Positions 1-10,303 of a stretch of DNA of 49,267 nt are shown here, piece by piece. How positions within the stretch are numbered: position 1 is the stretch's first letter; each line of letters opens with the position of its first letter. The translations under genes were made by a program, and so were the position numbers. Source of the stretch: Balneolaceae bacterium (GTDB taxonomy: Bacteria > Bacteroidota > Rhodothermia > Balneolales > Balneolaceae); NCBI GenBank assembly GCA_007127745.1, contig SKYV01000178.1, positions 1 to 49,267 on the forward strand. The letters are read 5' to 3'. The notes beneath the pieces are model-generated. The model did no database searches. It had not been told where the DNA came from and saw only the letters and a list, made by a program, of their open reading frames with translations.

Positions 1-1
1 A

Positions 2-880
2 ATTCTGGACCTGCCATATATCAACCGGGAAGCCATCCGGCAGCAAAACTTTACCGTTGCCGTGGATGCCGTAAACGGTGCCGGGTCGCACGCACTGCCT
101 GCCCTGCTTGAAAACCTGGGGACAACCGTACACAGGCTGAATTGTGAACCCAACGGAATTTTTCCACACAATCCCGAACCGCTGCCGGAGCATTTGACCG
201 AAATCCGAGAGTTTATCAAGAACAACAAATGCGATCTCGGTGTGGTGACAGATCCCGACGGCGACCGGCTCGCACTTGTGGATGAAAATGGAGATCTCTT
301 TGGCGAAGAGTATACACAGGTGGCGGCGTTCGACCTGATGCTCTCCCATAAACCGGGTGATACCGCCACCAATTTGTCTTCGTCAAGAGCGGCGGATGAT
401 ATCACAAAAAAATATGGTAAAACCTGCCACAGATCGGCAGTGGGCGAAATTAATGTGGTGAAAAAGATGCAGGCAACAAATGCCGTAATCAGTGGCGAGG
501 GAAATGGCGGTGTGATCAACCCCGACTTGCATCCCGGGCGGGACTCACTCGTGGGCACAGCCATGTTTTTGCAGCTGCTTGCCGAACGAAACATGAAAGC
601 ATCCGAATATCGCTCTACCCTGCCCCACTACGAAATGAGAAAACAGAAAATAGAGCTAAAAAAGCTCGGCAGGGATGCGGATGAACTGCTGGAACTTTCT
701 GCTAAAACATTCAGCAAATATCAGCCCGATACCACCGACGGTGTAAAAATAAACTTCGAGGACGGCTGGGTTCACCTTCGAAAATCGAACACAGAACCGA
801 TTGTGAGAATTTACAGCGAAGCAGGAAGCACTCAACAGGCCGAAAAACTTGCCGAAGAAGTAATAACCTCCATTAGTTAA
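2..880 (+). CDS. glmM: Phosphoglucosamine mutase / phosphomannomutase family, C-terminal part (5' truncated by window edge)
   Basis: Open frame runs from the window edge; VAVDAVNGAGS, TDPDGDRLALVDENG, GEGNGGVINPDLHPGRDSLVG and the C-terminal RKSNTEPIVRIYSEA phosphate-binding loop are classic alpha-D-phosphohexomutase motifs. Confidence 0.9.
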   Translation: MLDLPYINREAIRQQNFTVAVDAVNGAGSHALPALLENLGTTVHRLNCEPNGIFPHNPEPLPEHLTEIREFIKNNKCDLGVVTDPDGDRLALVDENGDLFGEEYTQVAAFDLMLSHKPGDTATNLSSSRAADDITKKYGKTCHRSAVGEINVVKKMQATNAVISGEGNGGVINPDLHPGRDSLVGTAMFLQLLAERNMKASEYRSTLPHYEMRKQKIELKKLGRDADELLELSAKTFSKYQPDTTDGVKINFEDGWVHLRKSNTEPIVRIYSEAGSTQQAEKLAEEVITSIS

Positions 881-1120
881 TGGAAGCATCCGCGGTTATT
901 TTCAGCACTCATTAACTGTTGCTTCAAAATTAAAACCGTGTAACCTGGTTTTGACGAGCTTCTGATCATCGGATATGCTTTCAATGCAAACCTTTATTAT
1001 TTTCTTGTTCACAAAATGTAATGAAATCACCAAGCCACAGGATGGCCCACACCGTTATCCGGTGGCTTGCGGTTTTCAGAATCATTATTTATATCAAATT
1101 TTGAAGAAAATCTACCGAGC

Positions 1121-2002
1121 ATGATCAGATCTATGACAGGGTTCGGCCGGGGTGAGTCATCATCCAACGGCTTCCAGATAACAGTTGAACTGAAAACTTT
1201 AAACAGCCGCTACCTGGATATATCCAACCGCATTCCAAAAAGTATTCAGCATCATGAATTCAACATCAAAGAGTTGATTCAGGACAAATTGTCCAGGGGT
1301 AAAGTTCACGTAAATGTAAACGTGGAAAAAACCAAGAATGCCAGCCCGGAAATTACCTACAACAGCGATCTGGTTCAGGCCTATGGAAAGATGCTCGAAC
1401 AGATGAGGCACATGGCCGGGATTGAACAGCCCATAACCCTGCAGGATATTCTCGTTTTTGAAGAAATTTTTGAAAATCAGGAGGAAGATGAGAAAGAGGT
1501 GGAAACCATCTGGAACTGCACTAAGATTGCTCTTGATGATGCACTCGATCACTTGAATGAGATGCGCACACAAGAAGGGAAAGAACTAAAAAACGATCTC
1601 TTCAATCAGATAAGCGATATTTCAGAGATGCTAAAAACTGTTGAAAAGTTATCAGCCAAACGGGCACCGGAAATCCGAGAAAAACTGCAAAACAGAATAA
1701 AAACCATGATTGTGGATGAGAAAATTGATCCCGAACGAATGGAAATGGAAATTGCTCTCATCATTGATAAAATGGACATCAACGAGGAAATCATCCGTTT
1801 ACAATCTCACCTGAAATTTTTCCAGGAAGCGCTCGAAAATGATGATCCGGTGGGCAGACGACTGAATTTTCTGTGCCAGGAAATTAACCGTGAGCTGAAT
1901 ACCATTGGGGCAAAAGCCAACGATTCTACCATTGCACATCATATTGTTTTGGGTAAAGAGAAGCTGGAACAGATCAGAGAACAGGTACAGAATATTGAGT
2001 AA
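1121..2002 (+). CDS. yicC: YicC family endoribonuclease-like protein
   Basis: MIRSMTGFGRGE N-terminus and QEINRELNTIGAKANDSTIAHHIVLGKEKLEQIREQVQNIE C-terminus; the ATG at 1121 is preferred over the ORF-track start at 1067. Confidence 0.92.
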   Translation: MIRSMTGFGRGESSSNGFQITVELKTLNSRYLDISNRIPKSIQHHEFNIKELIQDKLSRGKVHVNVNVEKTKNASPEITYNSDLVQAYGKMLEQMRHMAGIEQPITLQDILVFEEIFENQEEDEKEVETIWNCTKIALDDALDHLNEMRTQEGKELKNDLFNQISDISEMLKTVEKLSAKRAPEIREKLQNRIKTMIVDEKIDPERMEMEIALIIDKMDINEEIIRLQSHLKFFQEALENDDPVGRRLNFLCQEINRELNTIGAKANDSTIAHHIVLGKEKLEQIREQVQNIE

Positions 2003-2567
2003 AAAAGGGAAAATTCTGGTTTTGGTTTCTCCAAGCGGCGGCGGAAAATCGACCATGACAAAGAGATTGCTGGAAGATTTTGACAACCTGAAGTTTTCGG
2101 TCAGCGCCACCACTCGCCCACCCCGTAAAGGCGAAATCGACGGGGTCCATTATCAGTTTATTTCAAAAGATGATTTTCGAAATCGGGTTGAAAATAACGA
2201 GTTTCTGGAGTGGGAAGAATTTTACAACGGAACGATGTACGGAACCCTGCGCAAAAGCGTTGAAAATGAACTTGAAAAAGGTTATTTTATTTTGCTTGAT
2301 ATCGATATACTTGGTGCATTGAATGTCAAGAAAATTTTTGGAGATGACGTTCTTGCAATTTTTCTCGCACCACCATCAATCGACATCCTGAAAGAGCGCC
2401 TTGAAATGCGTGGCACAGAAAGTGAAGAAACACTAAAAACACGCATAGAACGTGCCCAAAAAGAGATGGCCTATGCCGGCAGATTTGACAATATAGTAGT
2501 GAACGATGATCTGCAATTGGCTTATAATCAACTCAAAAAAATCGTTTCAACATTTATTAATTCTTAA
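1995..2567 (+). CDS. gmk: Guanylate kinase (TTG start overlapping yicC by 8 nt)
   Basis: KILVLVSPSGGGKSTMTKRLL P-loop, SVSATTRPPRKGEIDGVHYQFIS; follows yicC as in many bacteria. Confidence 0.93.
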   Translation: MSKKGKILVLVSPSGGGKSTMTKRLLEDFDNLKFSVSATTRPPRKGEIDGVHYQFISKDDFRNRVENNEFLEWEEFYNGTMYGTLRKSVENELEKGYFILLDIDILGALNVKKIFGDDVLAIFLAPPSIDILKERLEMRGTESEETLKTRIERAQKEMAYAGRFDNIVVNDDLQLAYNQLKKIVSTFINS

Positions 2568-2573
2568 TTCGCT

Positions 2574-2864
2574 ATGGGAATAAAAACACTGGACATTGAA
2601 AAGCTTGGAGAAGAAAGCAACAAGTATGAAAAGATTGTTGTGCTTTCAAAAAGAGCCCGTCAGATTGCCGCTCAGGAAAAGCTCGAACTCGACGAAAAGC
2701 TGAAGTATTTTGAAGGCTTTGAAGATGAAGATGAATTCACTTTCAACGAAGAACAAGAGCGCATCTCCAAAGCTTTTGAAGAACTCCCGCATGCCACTCA
2801 GCGATCTGTTAACGAACTGCTGGATGGCAAAATAACCTCCCGATATCCTGACAAAGAACTGTAA
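2574..2864 (+). CDS. rpoZ: DNA-directed RNA polymerase omega subunit-like protein
   Basis: Small ORF between gmk and coaBC; KYEKIVVLSKRARQIAAQEK resembles the RpoZ core; position is canonical. Confidence 0.75.
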   Translation: MGIKTLDIEKLGEESNKYEKIVVLSKRARQIAAQEKLELDEKLKYFEGFEDEDEFTFNEEQERISKAFEELPHATQRSVNELLDGKITSRYPDKEL

Positions 2865-2866
2865 CC

Positions 2867-4063
2867 ATGGTTGCCGGTAAGCGCATTTTACTGGGCGTTA
2901 CCGGTGGCATTGCTGCCTATAAAGCAGCATACCTCCTTCGGGAATTTCAAAAATCGGGTGCTCAAGTCCGTGTTATCATGACGCCATCGGCCACCCGGTT
3001 TGTCGGAACCGAAACCTTCTCTTCTCTAAGCCGGCACGAAGTTGCTGTTGATGTTTTTAATCAAGAGAACCCAGGCAACGACTGGACCAAGCATATCCAC
3101 TGGGGTGATTGGGCCGATATATTTGTAATTGCCCCCTGCACAGCCAATACACTCGCCAAAATTGTGTACGGACAGTCCGACAATATGCTTACATCCACAT
3201 TGCTTGCTGCCCGCTGTCCGATATTAATTTGTCCAACAATGGACGGTGAAATGTATGAAAGCCCGGCGGTTACCGAAAACCTGCAAAAAGCAAAAGAGCT
3301 GGGATTTTACATTCTGGAACCTGAGAGTGGCTATCTTGCCAGCGGAATTGAAGCTGTCGGGCGGCTGCCGGAGCCGGAAAAAATTATTGAAGAATCATCA
3401 AAAATCATCGGGAAACATTCTATTCAGGGACCTTTAACGGGAAAACAGGTACTCGTTAGTGCCGGCCCAACCCGCGAATTTATTGATCCGGTTCGGTTCA
3501 TCTCCAATCCAAGCACGGGTAAAATGGGAATTGCCATGGCTGAAGCTGCCAGATTATTGGGAGGCAATGTGACTCTCCTGCACGGGCCCGTTACAGCTGA
3601 AATTCCCGACAGGCTCAAATCCGAATCGTTTATCACTGCAGATGAACTGTTCGAACAGGTGAAAGCTCACCAGGATGCGGATGTAATTATAATGGCGGCG
3701 GCCGTTTCTGATTTCAAAGCTGCAGAAACCAACAATCATAAAGTCAAAAAAGAGCACGCTTCACTCACACTTGAATTGAGCCGGAACCCCGATATCCTTG
3801 AATGGCTGGGGCAAAATAAAAATCCCGGCCAGATCCTGATCGGTTTTGCGATGGAAACCGAACACCTGAGAAAACATGCGCTTTCCAAACTGGAACGGAA
3901 AAAACTGGACTGGATTTGTGCAAATTCCCTCAGCGAGGGCGGAGCCGGTTTTGGCTCTGATACCAACAAAATAACCCTTCTGGGCAAACAGACTGAAGAA
4001 GCCTTCACGGGCACCAAGCAGCAAGTGGCCAATCAAATATTGGAAAAGATTTTTCCTGAATAG
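2867..4063 (+). CDS. coaBC: Bifunctional phosphopantothenoylcysteine decarboxylase / phosphopantothenate-cysteine ligase
   Basis: ILLGVTGGIAAYKAAYLLR, PTMDGEMYESPAV, VSAGPTREFIDPVRFISNPSTGKMG motifs. Confidence 0.95.
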   Translation: MVAGKRILLGVTGGIAAYKAAYLLREFQKSGAQVRVIMTPSATRFVGTETFSSLSRHEVAVDVFNQENPGNDWTKHIHWGDWADIFVIAPCTANTLAKIVYGQSDNMLTSTLLAARCPILICPTMDGEMYESPAVTENLQKAKELGFYILEPESGYLASGIEAVGRLPEPEKIIEESSKIIGKHSIQGPLTGKQVLVSAGPTREFIDPVRFISNPSTGKMGIAMAEAARLLGGNVTLLHGPVTAEIPDRLKSESFITADELFEQVKAHQDADVIIMAAAVSDFKAAETNNHKVKKEHASLTLELSRNPDILEWLGQNKNPGQILIGFAMETEHLRKHALSKLERKKLDWICANSLSEGGAGFGSDTNKITLLGKQTEEAFTGTKQQVANQILEKIFPE

Positions 4064-4069
4064 GGCATC

Positions 4070-4735
4070 TCACCCGTACATCCGTTTCATATCCGGTAAT
4101 TCAGTGCAATAATAATGCACCCAAATATAGACATGATTAAAACCCGCAAGCAAAAGTGCTGCCTTCGATTCAAAGAGTATGGCAATCAGCCAAAAGATCA
4201 AAAAACCGTAAACATACATTCCGTTATCGGAATATTTAAAAATTCCCTGCTTTACAAGTGGCAGATTACGGTATTCAGAGAAAAAATGATCGGCACCCGC
4301 TGCTCTTTTTAACCCAAAATATCGGATTACGGAATAGAACAGCCAGATCGCCAGAACAGAAAAAAGAATGACGAGCGGCCATTTTATTCCACCCTGAATT
4401 GTGATGCTGCCCCGGTTTGAGACGGCCGTAAAAACCACGAACATCAGGCGTGAAAAAATCAGTATAAAAAAGATTATGAGATAAGCCGTAAAACCTGAGG
4501 CCTGAAATTTCTTTGTCACCCATTCTGTTGAAAGCTGAAACCGCCAGGCCGCCCAGACAAACAGCTGATGAAAAATTGCAATGAATATCGCAGACCAGAA
4601 CCAGACGCTTGTTTCTATCCCCCAGAAACAGCCGATACTAAATCCCTCATCTGTTTGCAAGATGATGAAGGACAGACCTGCAAGAACCACAACAGCCAAT
4701 AAATGCCATCCCTGTTTTTCGGTTATCTCATCCAT
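4070..4735 (-). CDS. Multi-pass integral membrane protein of unknown function
   Basis: 221-aa ORF with several hydrophobic segments and no recognised family; convergent to coaBC. Confidence 0.7.
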   Translation of the reverse strand: MDEITEKQGWHLLAVVVLAGLSFIILQTDEGFSIGCFWGIETSVWFWSAIFIAIFHQLFVWAAWRFQLSTEWVTKKFQASGFTAYLIIFFILIFSRLMFVVFTAVSNRGSITIQGGIKWPLVILFSVLAIWLFYSVIRYFGLKRAAGADHFFSEYRNLPLVKQGIFKYSDNGMYVYGFLIFWLIAILFESKAALLLAGFNHVYIWVHYYCTELPDMKRMYG

Positions 4736-4893
4736 TTTGCATCGTTTCTTGATTTGGTTCAGAATAAATTTTTATTCATCGCCAGGCTGAGGCTTTAATT
4801 TCAGTCACTGATACAGTGGATATAATTTTCCGTGTTACCCTGTGCACTGTGGCAATAGCTATTGCAGATTCAACACATAGTATCGATTCACAG

Positions 4894-6453
4894 CTAACCT
4901 GCCTTATTCTTTCCGAGCATTTTCCTCAAATAGTAAGAAGCATTTGCCACCACGATCACTATAAATCCCCCGACCGCTGTATATAATGGCCAGGCAATTG
5001 CCAGTGGATCTCCCGGTAAATATTGCTGCAAGGCACCTTCAACCATAAAGAGTAAAGCAATCAATCCGCTGAAAAATCCAATCATGGCATCGGTTTTATC
5101 AGGTTTGTCGAAAAGCCGGCCGAGCAGGAATATTCCTAAAAGCCCTCCATAGGTATAGGAAGCGATACCCAGCCCCAGTTCAACAATTGCCGGGCGGTCA
5201 TCTCCGCTGAGCTGCAGCCAGGTGAATAGAAATGCCGAGCCGGTAAGAACGATTCCCCACCCAATCGTCACCATTCTTGAAACCCAGAGTTCTTTGGCAT
5301 CATCCCAGTCGGCACTGGGCCAAATCGGTTTAATCAGGTCATAGGTTGTAGAGGAGGCCAGTGCATTCAGTGAAGAGCTGAGGCTACTCATGGCGGCAGC
5401 AAAAAGTGCAGCTACAATCAAACCGGCTACCCCGACCGGCATGTGGTCAACAATGAACCGGGCAAATACTTCATCAGTTGTTGCCAGGCCGATCTCCTGA
5501 GGAGCTACTCCTCCATAGAAAACAAATAATATCAAACCGATAAATAAAAACAGACCAAATTGCATACTGGCAACAATACCACTCCAAATCAGTGCTTTTT
5601 GGCTCGATCTCAGGTTTCCGGTAGCCAGAAGCCGCTGCACAATCAACTGATCGGTGCCGTGGGAGGCAATCGAGAAAACGGCGCCTCCAAACACGGCCAC
5701 CCAAAATACATAAGGATCAGCCAGAAATGCAGACCAGCTCATATCTGTACCGAAATTGAACAGGGTAAATTTCCCTGCATCGCTCAGTGAAGAAAACGCC
5801 TGTGCTGCGGTTACATCTAATTTACCGAAGAGAAGAAACAGGGCAAACAGCGCACCGCCGATATAAACCACCATCTGCACTACATCCATCCAGATAACCG
5901 CTTTGATTCCCCCAAGAAATGTGTATATCAGAGTGATAACAGCGATTACGGAGATCGCCATCAGGTAAACTTCGGCATCGCTCCATTCGTCGAATACACC
6001 GGCAAAGCGAAAAATAATAGCTAATGGAATGGCTGTAGCAAAAAGCCGGACTCCATCCGCCAACAACCGGGTTATGATGAATGTGGAACTTGCAGCCTTG
6101 CGCATGCCGTGGCCGAACCGGTTCTCAAGATATTCGTAGGCTGTGCTGAGTTCACCCTGCACATAGGCCGGCAAAAACCAGACGGCCACAATAACACGGC
6201 CGATGATATATCCGAATGTGAGCTGCAAAAAGGTAAGATTACCACCGTATGCCACGGCAGGTATACTGATAAAGGTAAGTGTGCTGGTTTCGGTAGCCAC
6301 AACTGAAAAGAGAATAGCCCACCAGGGCATGGTACGACCGCCAAGAAAATAATCGGTAGTAGATTTTTGTGTCCCGGCCGACCAGATACCGAATACGGCA
6401 ACCGCAACCAGATATAAAACGATGACGATACCGTCAATCAGCGTAAATCCCAT
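4894..6453 (-). CDS. Sodium:solute symporter (SSS family)
   Basis: DYFLGGRTMPWWAILFSVVATETSTLTFISIPA and AALFAAAMSSLSSSLNALASSTTYDL are SSS signatures; about 13 hydrophobic segments. Confidence 0.92.
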   Translation of the reverse strand: MGFTLIDGIVIVLYLVAVAVFGIWSAGTQKSTTDYFLGGRTMPWWAILFSVVATETSTLTFISIPAVAYGGNLTFLQLTFGYIIGRVIVAVWFLPAYVQGELSTAYEYLENRFGHGMRKAASSTFIITRLLADGVRLFATAIPLAIIFRFAGVFDEWSDAEVYLMAISVIAVITLIYTFLGGIKAVIWMDVVQMVVYIGGALFALFLLFGKLDVTAAQAFSSLSDAGKFTLFNFGTDMSWSAFLADPYVFWVAVFGGAVFSIASHGTDQLIVQRLLATGNLRSSQKALIWSGIVASMQFGLFLFIGLILFVFYGGVAPQEIGLATTDEVFARFIVDHMPVGVAGLIVAALFAAAMSSLSSSLNALASSTTYDLIKPIWPSADWDDAKELWVSRMVTIGWGIVLTGSAFLFTWLQLSGDDRPAIVELGLGIASYTYGGLLGIFLLGRLFDKPDKTDAMIGFFSGLIALLFMVEGALQQYLPGDPLAIAWPLYTAVGGFIVIVVANASYYLRKMLGKNKAG

Positions 6454-6681
6454 TACAACGGGCTTTAGTTAGTAGCATCTTTCCTTAAATAGTTAAGTAA
6501 ACAAATTCGGGAATTGATTCAAAAGGGAATTGCAAGAGTTGTGTAAAAGTGAGAAGGTTTTGATGGCAGTCTAATAATTCAATAACAACTCAGCATGAAT
6601 CTACTGAATTAGCTATGTAGAGTCCGTTCTTGCCTTCTTTTTTAAATCACTTCTCACTTTTGTGTTTTGCCTTTTACCTGC

Positions 6682-7266
6682 TCACTTCAAAAATTTTAGG
6701 AACTTCTGCAGTGCAAGGCCCCGATGGCTTATCAGGTTTTTCTGTTTTGCGCTAAGCTCGGCAAAAGTTTTATCAAACCCTTGTGGCTGAAAAACCGGGT
6801 CGTATCCAAACCCCTTCTCTCCTCTCGGTTCCCGGATAATCTTCCCCTTGCAGATTCCTTCAAACAGGTGTTCATTTTCACCATCCACAAAAGCGATCAC
6901 CGTTCTAAACCGGGCATTTCGGTTCTGTTTACTGTTTAATTCACGAAGCAGTTTATTCACATTATCGGAATAGGTTGCATCATTGCCGGCATATCTGGCT
7001 GAATAGACACCGGGTACACCATTCAGAGCATCCACTTCGAGACCGGTATCATCTGCCAGGGAGGGCAACCCGGTTTTCTGATGCCAGAAGCGCGCTTTCT
7101 TTAGTGCATTACCTTCGAGTGTGGGCTGATCTTCCTCAACATCTTCCCTTACGGCATAATCCCGGGTTGATTTTAGTTCAACCCCGAAAGGTTCCAGAAT
7201 TTGTTCCAGTTCTGCAATTTTATGCGGATTGGCAGACGCCAGAAAAACGGTATTATTTGATAGCAT
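6682..7266 (-). CDS. rdgB: XTP/dITP diphosphatase (RdgB/HAM1 family)
   Basis: FLASANPHKIAELEQIL, LADDTGLEVDALNGVPGVYSARYAG, GEKGFGYDPVFQPQG. Confidence 0.95.
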   Translation of the reverse strand: MLSNNTVFLASANPHKIAELEQILEPFGVELKSTRDYAVREDVEEDQPTLEGNALKKARFWHQKTGLPSLADDTGLEVDALNGVPGVYSARYAGNDATYSDNVNKLLRELNSKQNRNARFRTVIAFVDGENEHLFEGICKGKIIREPRGEKGFGYDPVFQPQGFDKTFAELSAKQKNLISHRGLALQKFLKFLK

Positions 7267-7612
7267 TTTTACGTAATCAGTTCTTTTTGAGTTCTTCCAA
7301 TTTTACTGGCCAAGATATGAATTGTTTTACTCTATCAACGTAGCTATCCGGTACAATTTGATGTATTTATATGATCCGGATTTACTTTTCAACGGGTGCA
7401 GAAAAAGTTAATTGAAATATTTTGAAAATCGGTTTGCATTATTCCAATTAAAACTTGCATTTTGATGGGTATAAGGCCAAAAAAGAAGAACAGGAAATAA
7501 AAATTCAACTACCCATACCGAAAATTGTTCTTCGGGCTTTGAATTACACATTAAAAACATTTATAACCAGTATGTTTTTAAAAAAATAATAACATGGAGG
7601 ACACTTACAATA

Positions 7613-8572
7613 ATGAAAGAGTATGTAATAGGAATTGATATAGGTGGTACATTTACTAAAACCGGTTTTGTTGATCGTGATGGCAACATTTACTGTGAAG
7701 GTTCATCCCCTACCGACCCTTTTGACAAAATAGAAGATTATATAGCCAATCTCGTAAAAGAGCTGAAAGATGCTGAGAAAAAGCTCGAAGAACCTTACAA
7801 AATTCTCGGAATTGGAGTTGGTGCACCAAACGGCAATTATCACAAAGGAACAATAGAACAGGCTACAAATTTGAAATGGCAGGGAATCGTTCCATTTGCC
7901 GATATGCTGCAGAAGTACTATGACCTACCCGTTAAGCTGACCAACGATGCAAATGCTGCTGCGCTCGGAGAGAAGATTTACGGAGGTGCCAAATATATGA
8001 ATGACTTTGTAATGGTAACTCTTGGAACCGGGCTTGGAAGCGGTATCGTAGTAAATGGCGACCTTGTTTACGGCCATGACGGTTTTGCCGGCGAACAGGG
8101 GCACGTTAACGTAATAGAAAACGGAAGACAGTGTGGTTGTGGAAACCTTGGCTGCCTTGAGACATATGCATCGGCACCGGGCATTAAACGCACCGTGTTT
8201 GAACTGCTTGCCAAAGATACTAAAGGGTCTGAGCTCGTAAATTACACCTTCGACAAACTTGACTCGGAAATTATCTTCAATGCTGCCGAAAAAGGAGATC
8301 CAGTTGCTCAGGAAGCTTTTGAGATTACTGGTAAAATCCTTGGAAAGCATCTTGCTGATACTGTTGCACTTTTCAGCCCCTCAGCCATTTTCCTTTTTGG
8401 AGGACTGGCAAAAGCAGGAGACTATATCATAAAACCAACCAAAAAATGGATGGAGCACTTTGTCATGCGATTGTTCAAAGACAAAGTAAAAATTGTACCT
8501 TCACAGCTAATGGGTAAAAATGTTGCCGTACTCGGTGCCAGTGCCCTTATCTGGAACGAACTGGACAAGTAG
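7613..8572 (+). CDS. ROK family sugar kinase (glucokinase-like)
   Basis: GIDIGGTFTKTGFVD, LTNDANAAALGE, LGTGLGSGIVVNG, GHVNVIENGRQCGCGNLGCLETYAS (ROK Zn motif). Confidence 0.93.
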   Translation: MKEYVIGIDIGGTFTKTGFVDRDGNIYCEGSSPTDPFDKIEDYIANLVKELKDAEKKLEEPYKILGIGVGAPNGNYHKGTIEQATNLKWQGIVPFADMLQKYYDLPVKLTNDANAAALGEKIYGGAKYMNDFVMVTLGTGLGSGIVVNGDLVYGHDGFAGEQGHVNVIENGRQCGCGNLGCLETYASAPGIKRTVFELLAKDTKGSELVNYTFDKLDSEIIFNAAEKGDPVAQEAFEITGKILGKHLADTVALFSPSAIFLFGGLAKAGDYIIKPTKKWMEHFVMRLFKDKVKIVPSQLMGKNVAVLGASALIWNELDK

Positions 8573-8636
8573 TAGGCAAAGATCGCCAAACATTGTCTGC
8601 AAAACGGTGTAATGCCGTATCATTAACATTTTTCTT

Positions 8637-8681
8637 TACAATACTGAGTGTATATAAATTATCAAATATGTCGGTATTGTA
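8637..8681. promoter_or_regulatory. Interrupted inverted repeat upstream of the MFS transporter (candidate operator)
   Basis: TACAATAC(T)GA ... TC(G)GTATTGTA; arms match apart from one position and lie about 50 nt before the MFS start. Confidence 0.35.
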
Positions 8682-8731
8682 TTAAAATTGTTGCATTCAA
8701 CATGTAAGATTAACTAACCAAACACATAATT

Positions 8732-10177
8732 ATGTCAAACTTAGATAGTAAGACCTTAAAGGTGGGAATGGTATTCATTTCCATCGTTTTCTTCATCTTC
8801 GGGTTTGTCACTACGTTTATTATCACACTTAGTGACCCTGTGATGGAAGCCTTTGATCTGAGTTACACTGAAGCTTTTTTGGTGAACTCGGCGTTTTTTA
8901 TCTCCTATGCGATTTTCTCGATACCCTCTGGTGCAGTCGTTAAGAAAATCGGTTATAAAAATTCAATCGTTGCAGGATTGTTAATTTATGCCGTAGCCGG
9001 ATTTTTGTTTTATCCTGCCATCGGCCTGGAATCCTACATATTCTTTTTAGGAGCCATTTTTATTCTTTCACTTGGTACAGTATTGCTGCAGACTGCTGCA
9101 AATCCATATGTAACCGAGCTTGGCCCTGAAGAAACAGCTTCCGGTCGGCTGAACCTGACCCAGTCGCTGAACTCAATTGCTACATGGCTTGCACCACTGT
9201 TTATTGTAGCACTCATCATTCCTGCCGAAGTTCTCGATGGTGCTATGGAAGAAATGATGGAAGCTGCTGCTGTACAGCCCGGCGACTTATTACTGCCTTT
9301 CCTCATTATCGGTGGAGTAACCTTAGTTATTGCCATTGCTGTCGCCTGGATCCGACTGCCGGACCTCAGCCAGGAAGGTGTAGGAAACTACTCCAGTACG
9401 TTCAAATATCGCCACACTTTGCTGGGCGCTTTTGGAATTTTCTGTTACGTGGGTGCCGAAGTGAGTATCGGAACCTCGATTTCATCATACATTGTACAGC
9501 CCGATCTTGGCGGAGGCATCAGCCGTTCGCTCGCCATTCAGTTTGTTGGATTGTATTGGGCAGGAGCCATGATTGGCCGGCTCTTTGGAGCAATTGCCAT
9601 GTCTGACATCAAGAACAAGCAAACGAAAACACTCATGGTGTTTGGTGTGCTTATATGGGCGTTCTTTGTTGCCATTTATACACTTGACTGGAACTTGCAA
9701 ATGGCATCGATATTCCTCGGGTTCGCAATTGCCAATTACTTGCTGATGCAGCTTGGTACAGGCCGTGCAAACCGTATTCTTGCTATCTTTGCAGTGGTTG
9801 CGATGGTACTTGCAATTACTTCAATGCTATCAACCGGCCGACTTGCCCTCTGGACAATTGTAACCATTGGCTTGTTCAATTCAGTAATGTTCCCCAACAT
9901 ATTCACGCTTGCCGTTAAAGGATTGGATCGCAGCGAAGTCAGCCTTGCGTCCGGTATCATTAACACGCTGATCGTTGGTGGTGCTGTTGTTCCGGTAATT
10001 ATGGGAGCAGTAGCTGATATGTACAATATTGAGATCGCATTTATCGTGCCTGTTGTATGTTATGCATACATCCTTTTCTATGCGTTGATTGGAAGCAAAA
10101 TCAAGCCGAAAGAAGGAGCTGTTGCTGCTGCACCGGCAACTTCCACAGGCGTAGATCCCGAACACAAAGATGTTTAA
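8732..10177 (+). CDS. MFS transporter, FHS (fucose/glucose/galactose:H+ symporter)-like
   Basis: 12-TM hydrophobic pattern; LGTVLLQTAANPYVTELGPEETASGRLNLTQSLNS matches the FHS-family signature; follows a ROK kinase. Confidence 0.88.
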   Translation: MSNLDSKTLKVGMVFISIVFFIFGFVTTFIITLSDPVMEAFDLSYTEAFLVNSAFFISYAIFSIPSGAVVKKIGYKNSIVAGLLIYAVAGFLFYPAIGLESYIFFLGAIFILSLGTVLLQTAANPYVTELGPEETASGRLNLTQSLNSIATWLAPLFIVALIIPAEVLDGAMEEMMEAAAVQPGDLLLPFLIIGGVTLVIAIAVAWIRLPDLSQEGVGNYSSTFKYRHTLLGAFGIFCYVGAEVSIGTSISSYIVQPDLGGGISRSLAIQFVGLYWAGAMIGRLFGAIAMSDIKNKQTKTLMVFGVLIWAFFVAIYTLDWNLQMASIFLGFAIANYLLMQLGTGRANRILAIFAVVAMVLAITSMLSTGRLALWTIVTIGLFNSVMFPNIFTLAVKGLDRSEVSLASGIINTLIVGGAVVPVIMGAVADMYNIEIAFIVPVVCYAYILFYALIGSKIKPKEGAVAAAPATSTGVDPEHKDV

Positions 10178-10200
10178 CACCAGATAAATCAAAAAAATAA

Positions 10201-10225
10201 GGTGGTGATTTATGATATCACCACC
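10201..10225. terminator. Perfect 9-bp hairpin downstream of the MFS gene (first of two tandem hairpins)
   Basis: GGTGGTGAT-ttatgat-ATCACCACC. Confidence 0.5.
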
Positions 10226-10233
10226 CATTAAAT

Positions 10234-10282
10234 AAAAAAGCCGTCACTCCCGATATTTTTCGAAGGTGGCGGCTTTTTTTTT
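10234..10282. terminator. Bidirectional rho-independent terminator between convergent MFS and ppc
   Basis: AAAAAAGCCGTCAC ... GTGGCGGCTTTTTTTTT; stem with one G:T wobble, A-tract and T-tract on both sides. Confidence 0.85.
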
Positions 10283-10303
10283 GATTTTGAACTTTTGAAG
10301 ACC

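Noticed and set aside
9184-9606. 140-aa plus-strand ORF (Cys/His-rich)
   Set aside because: Alternative frame within the MFS gene; low-complexity composition typical of a shadow frame.
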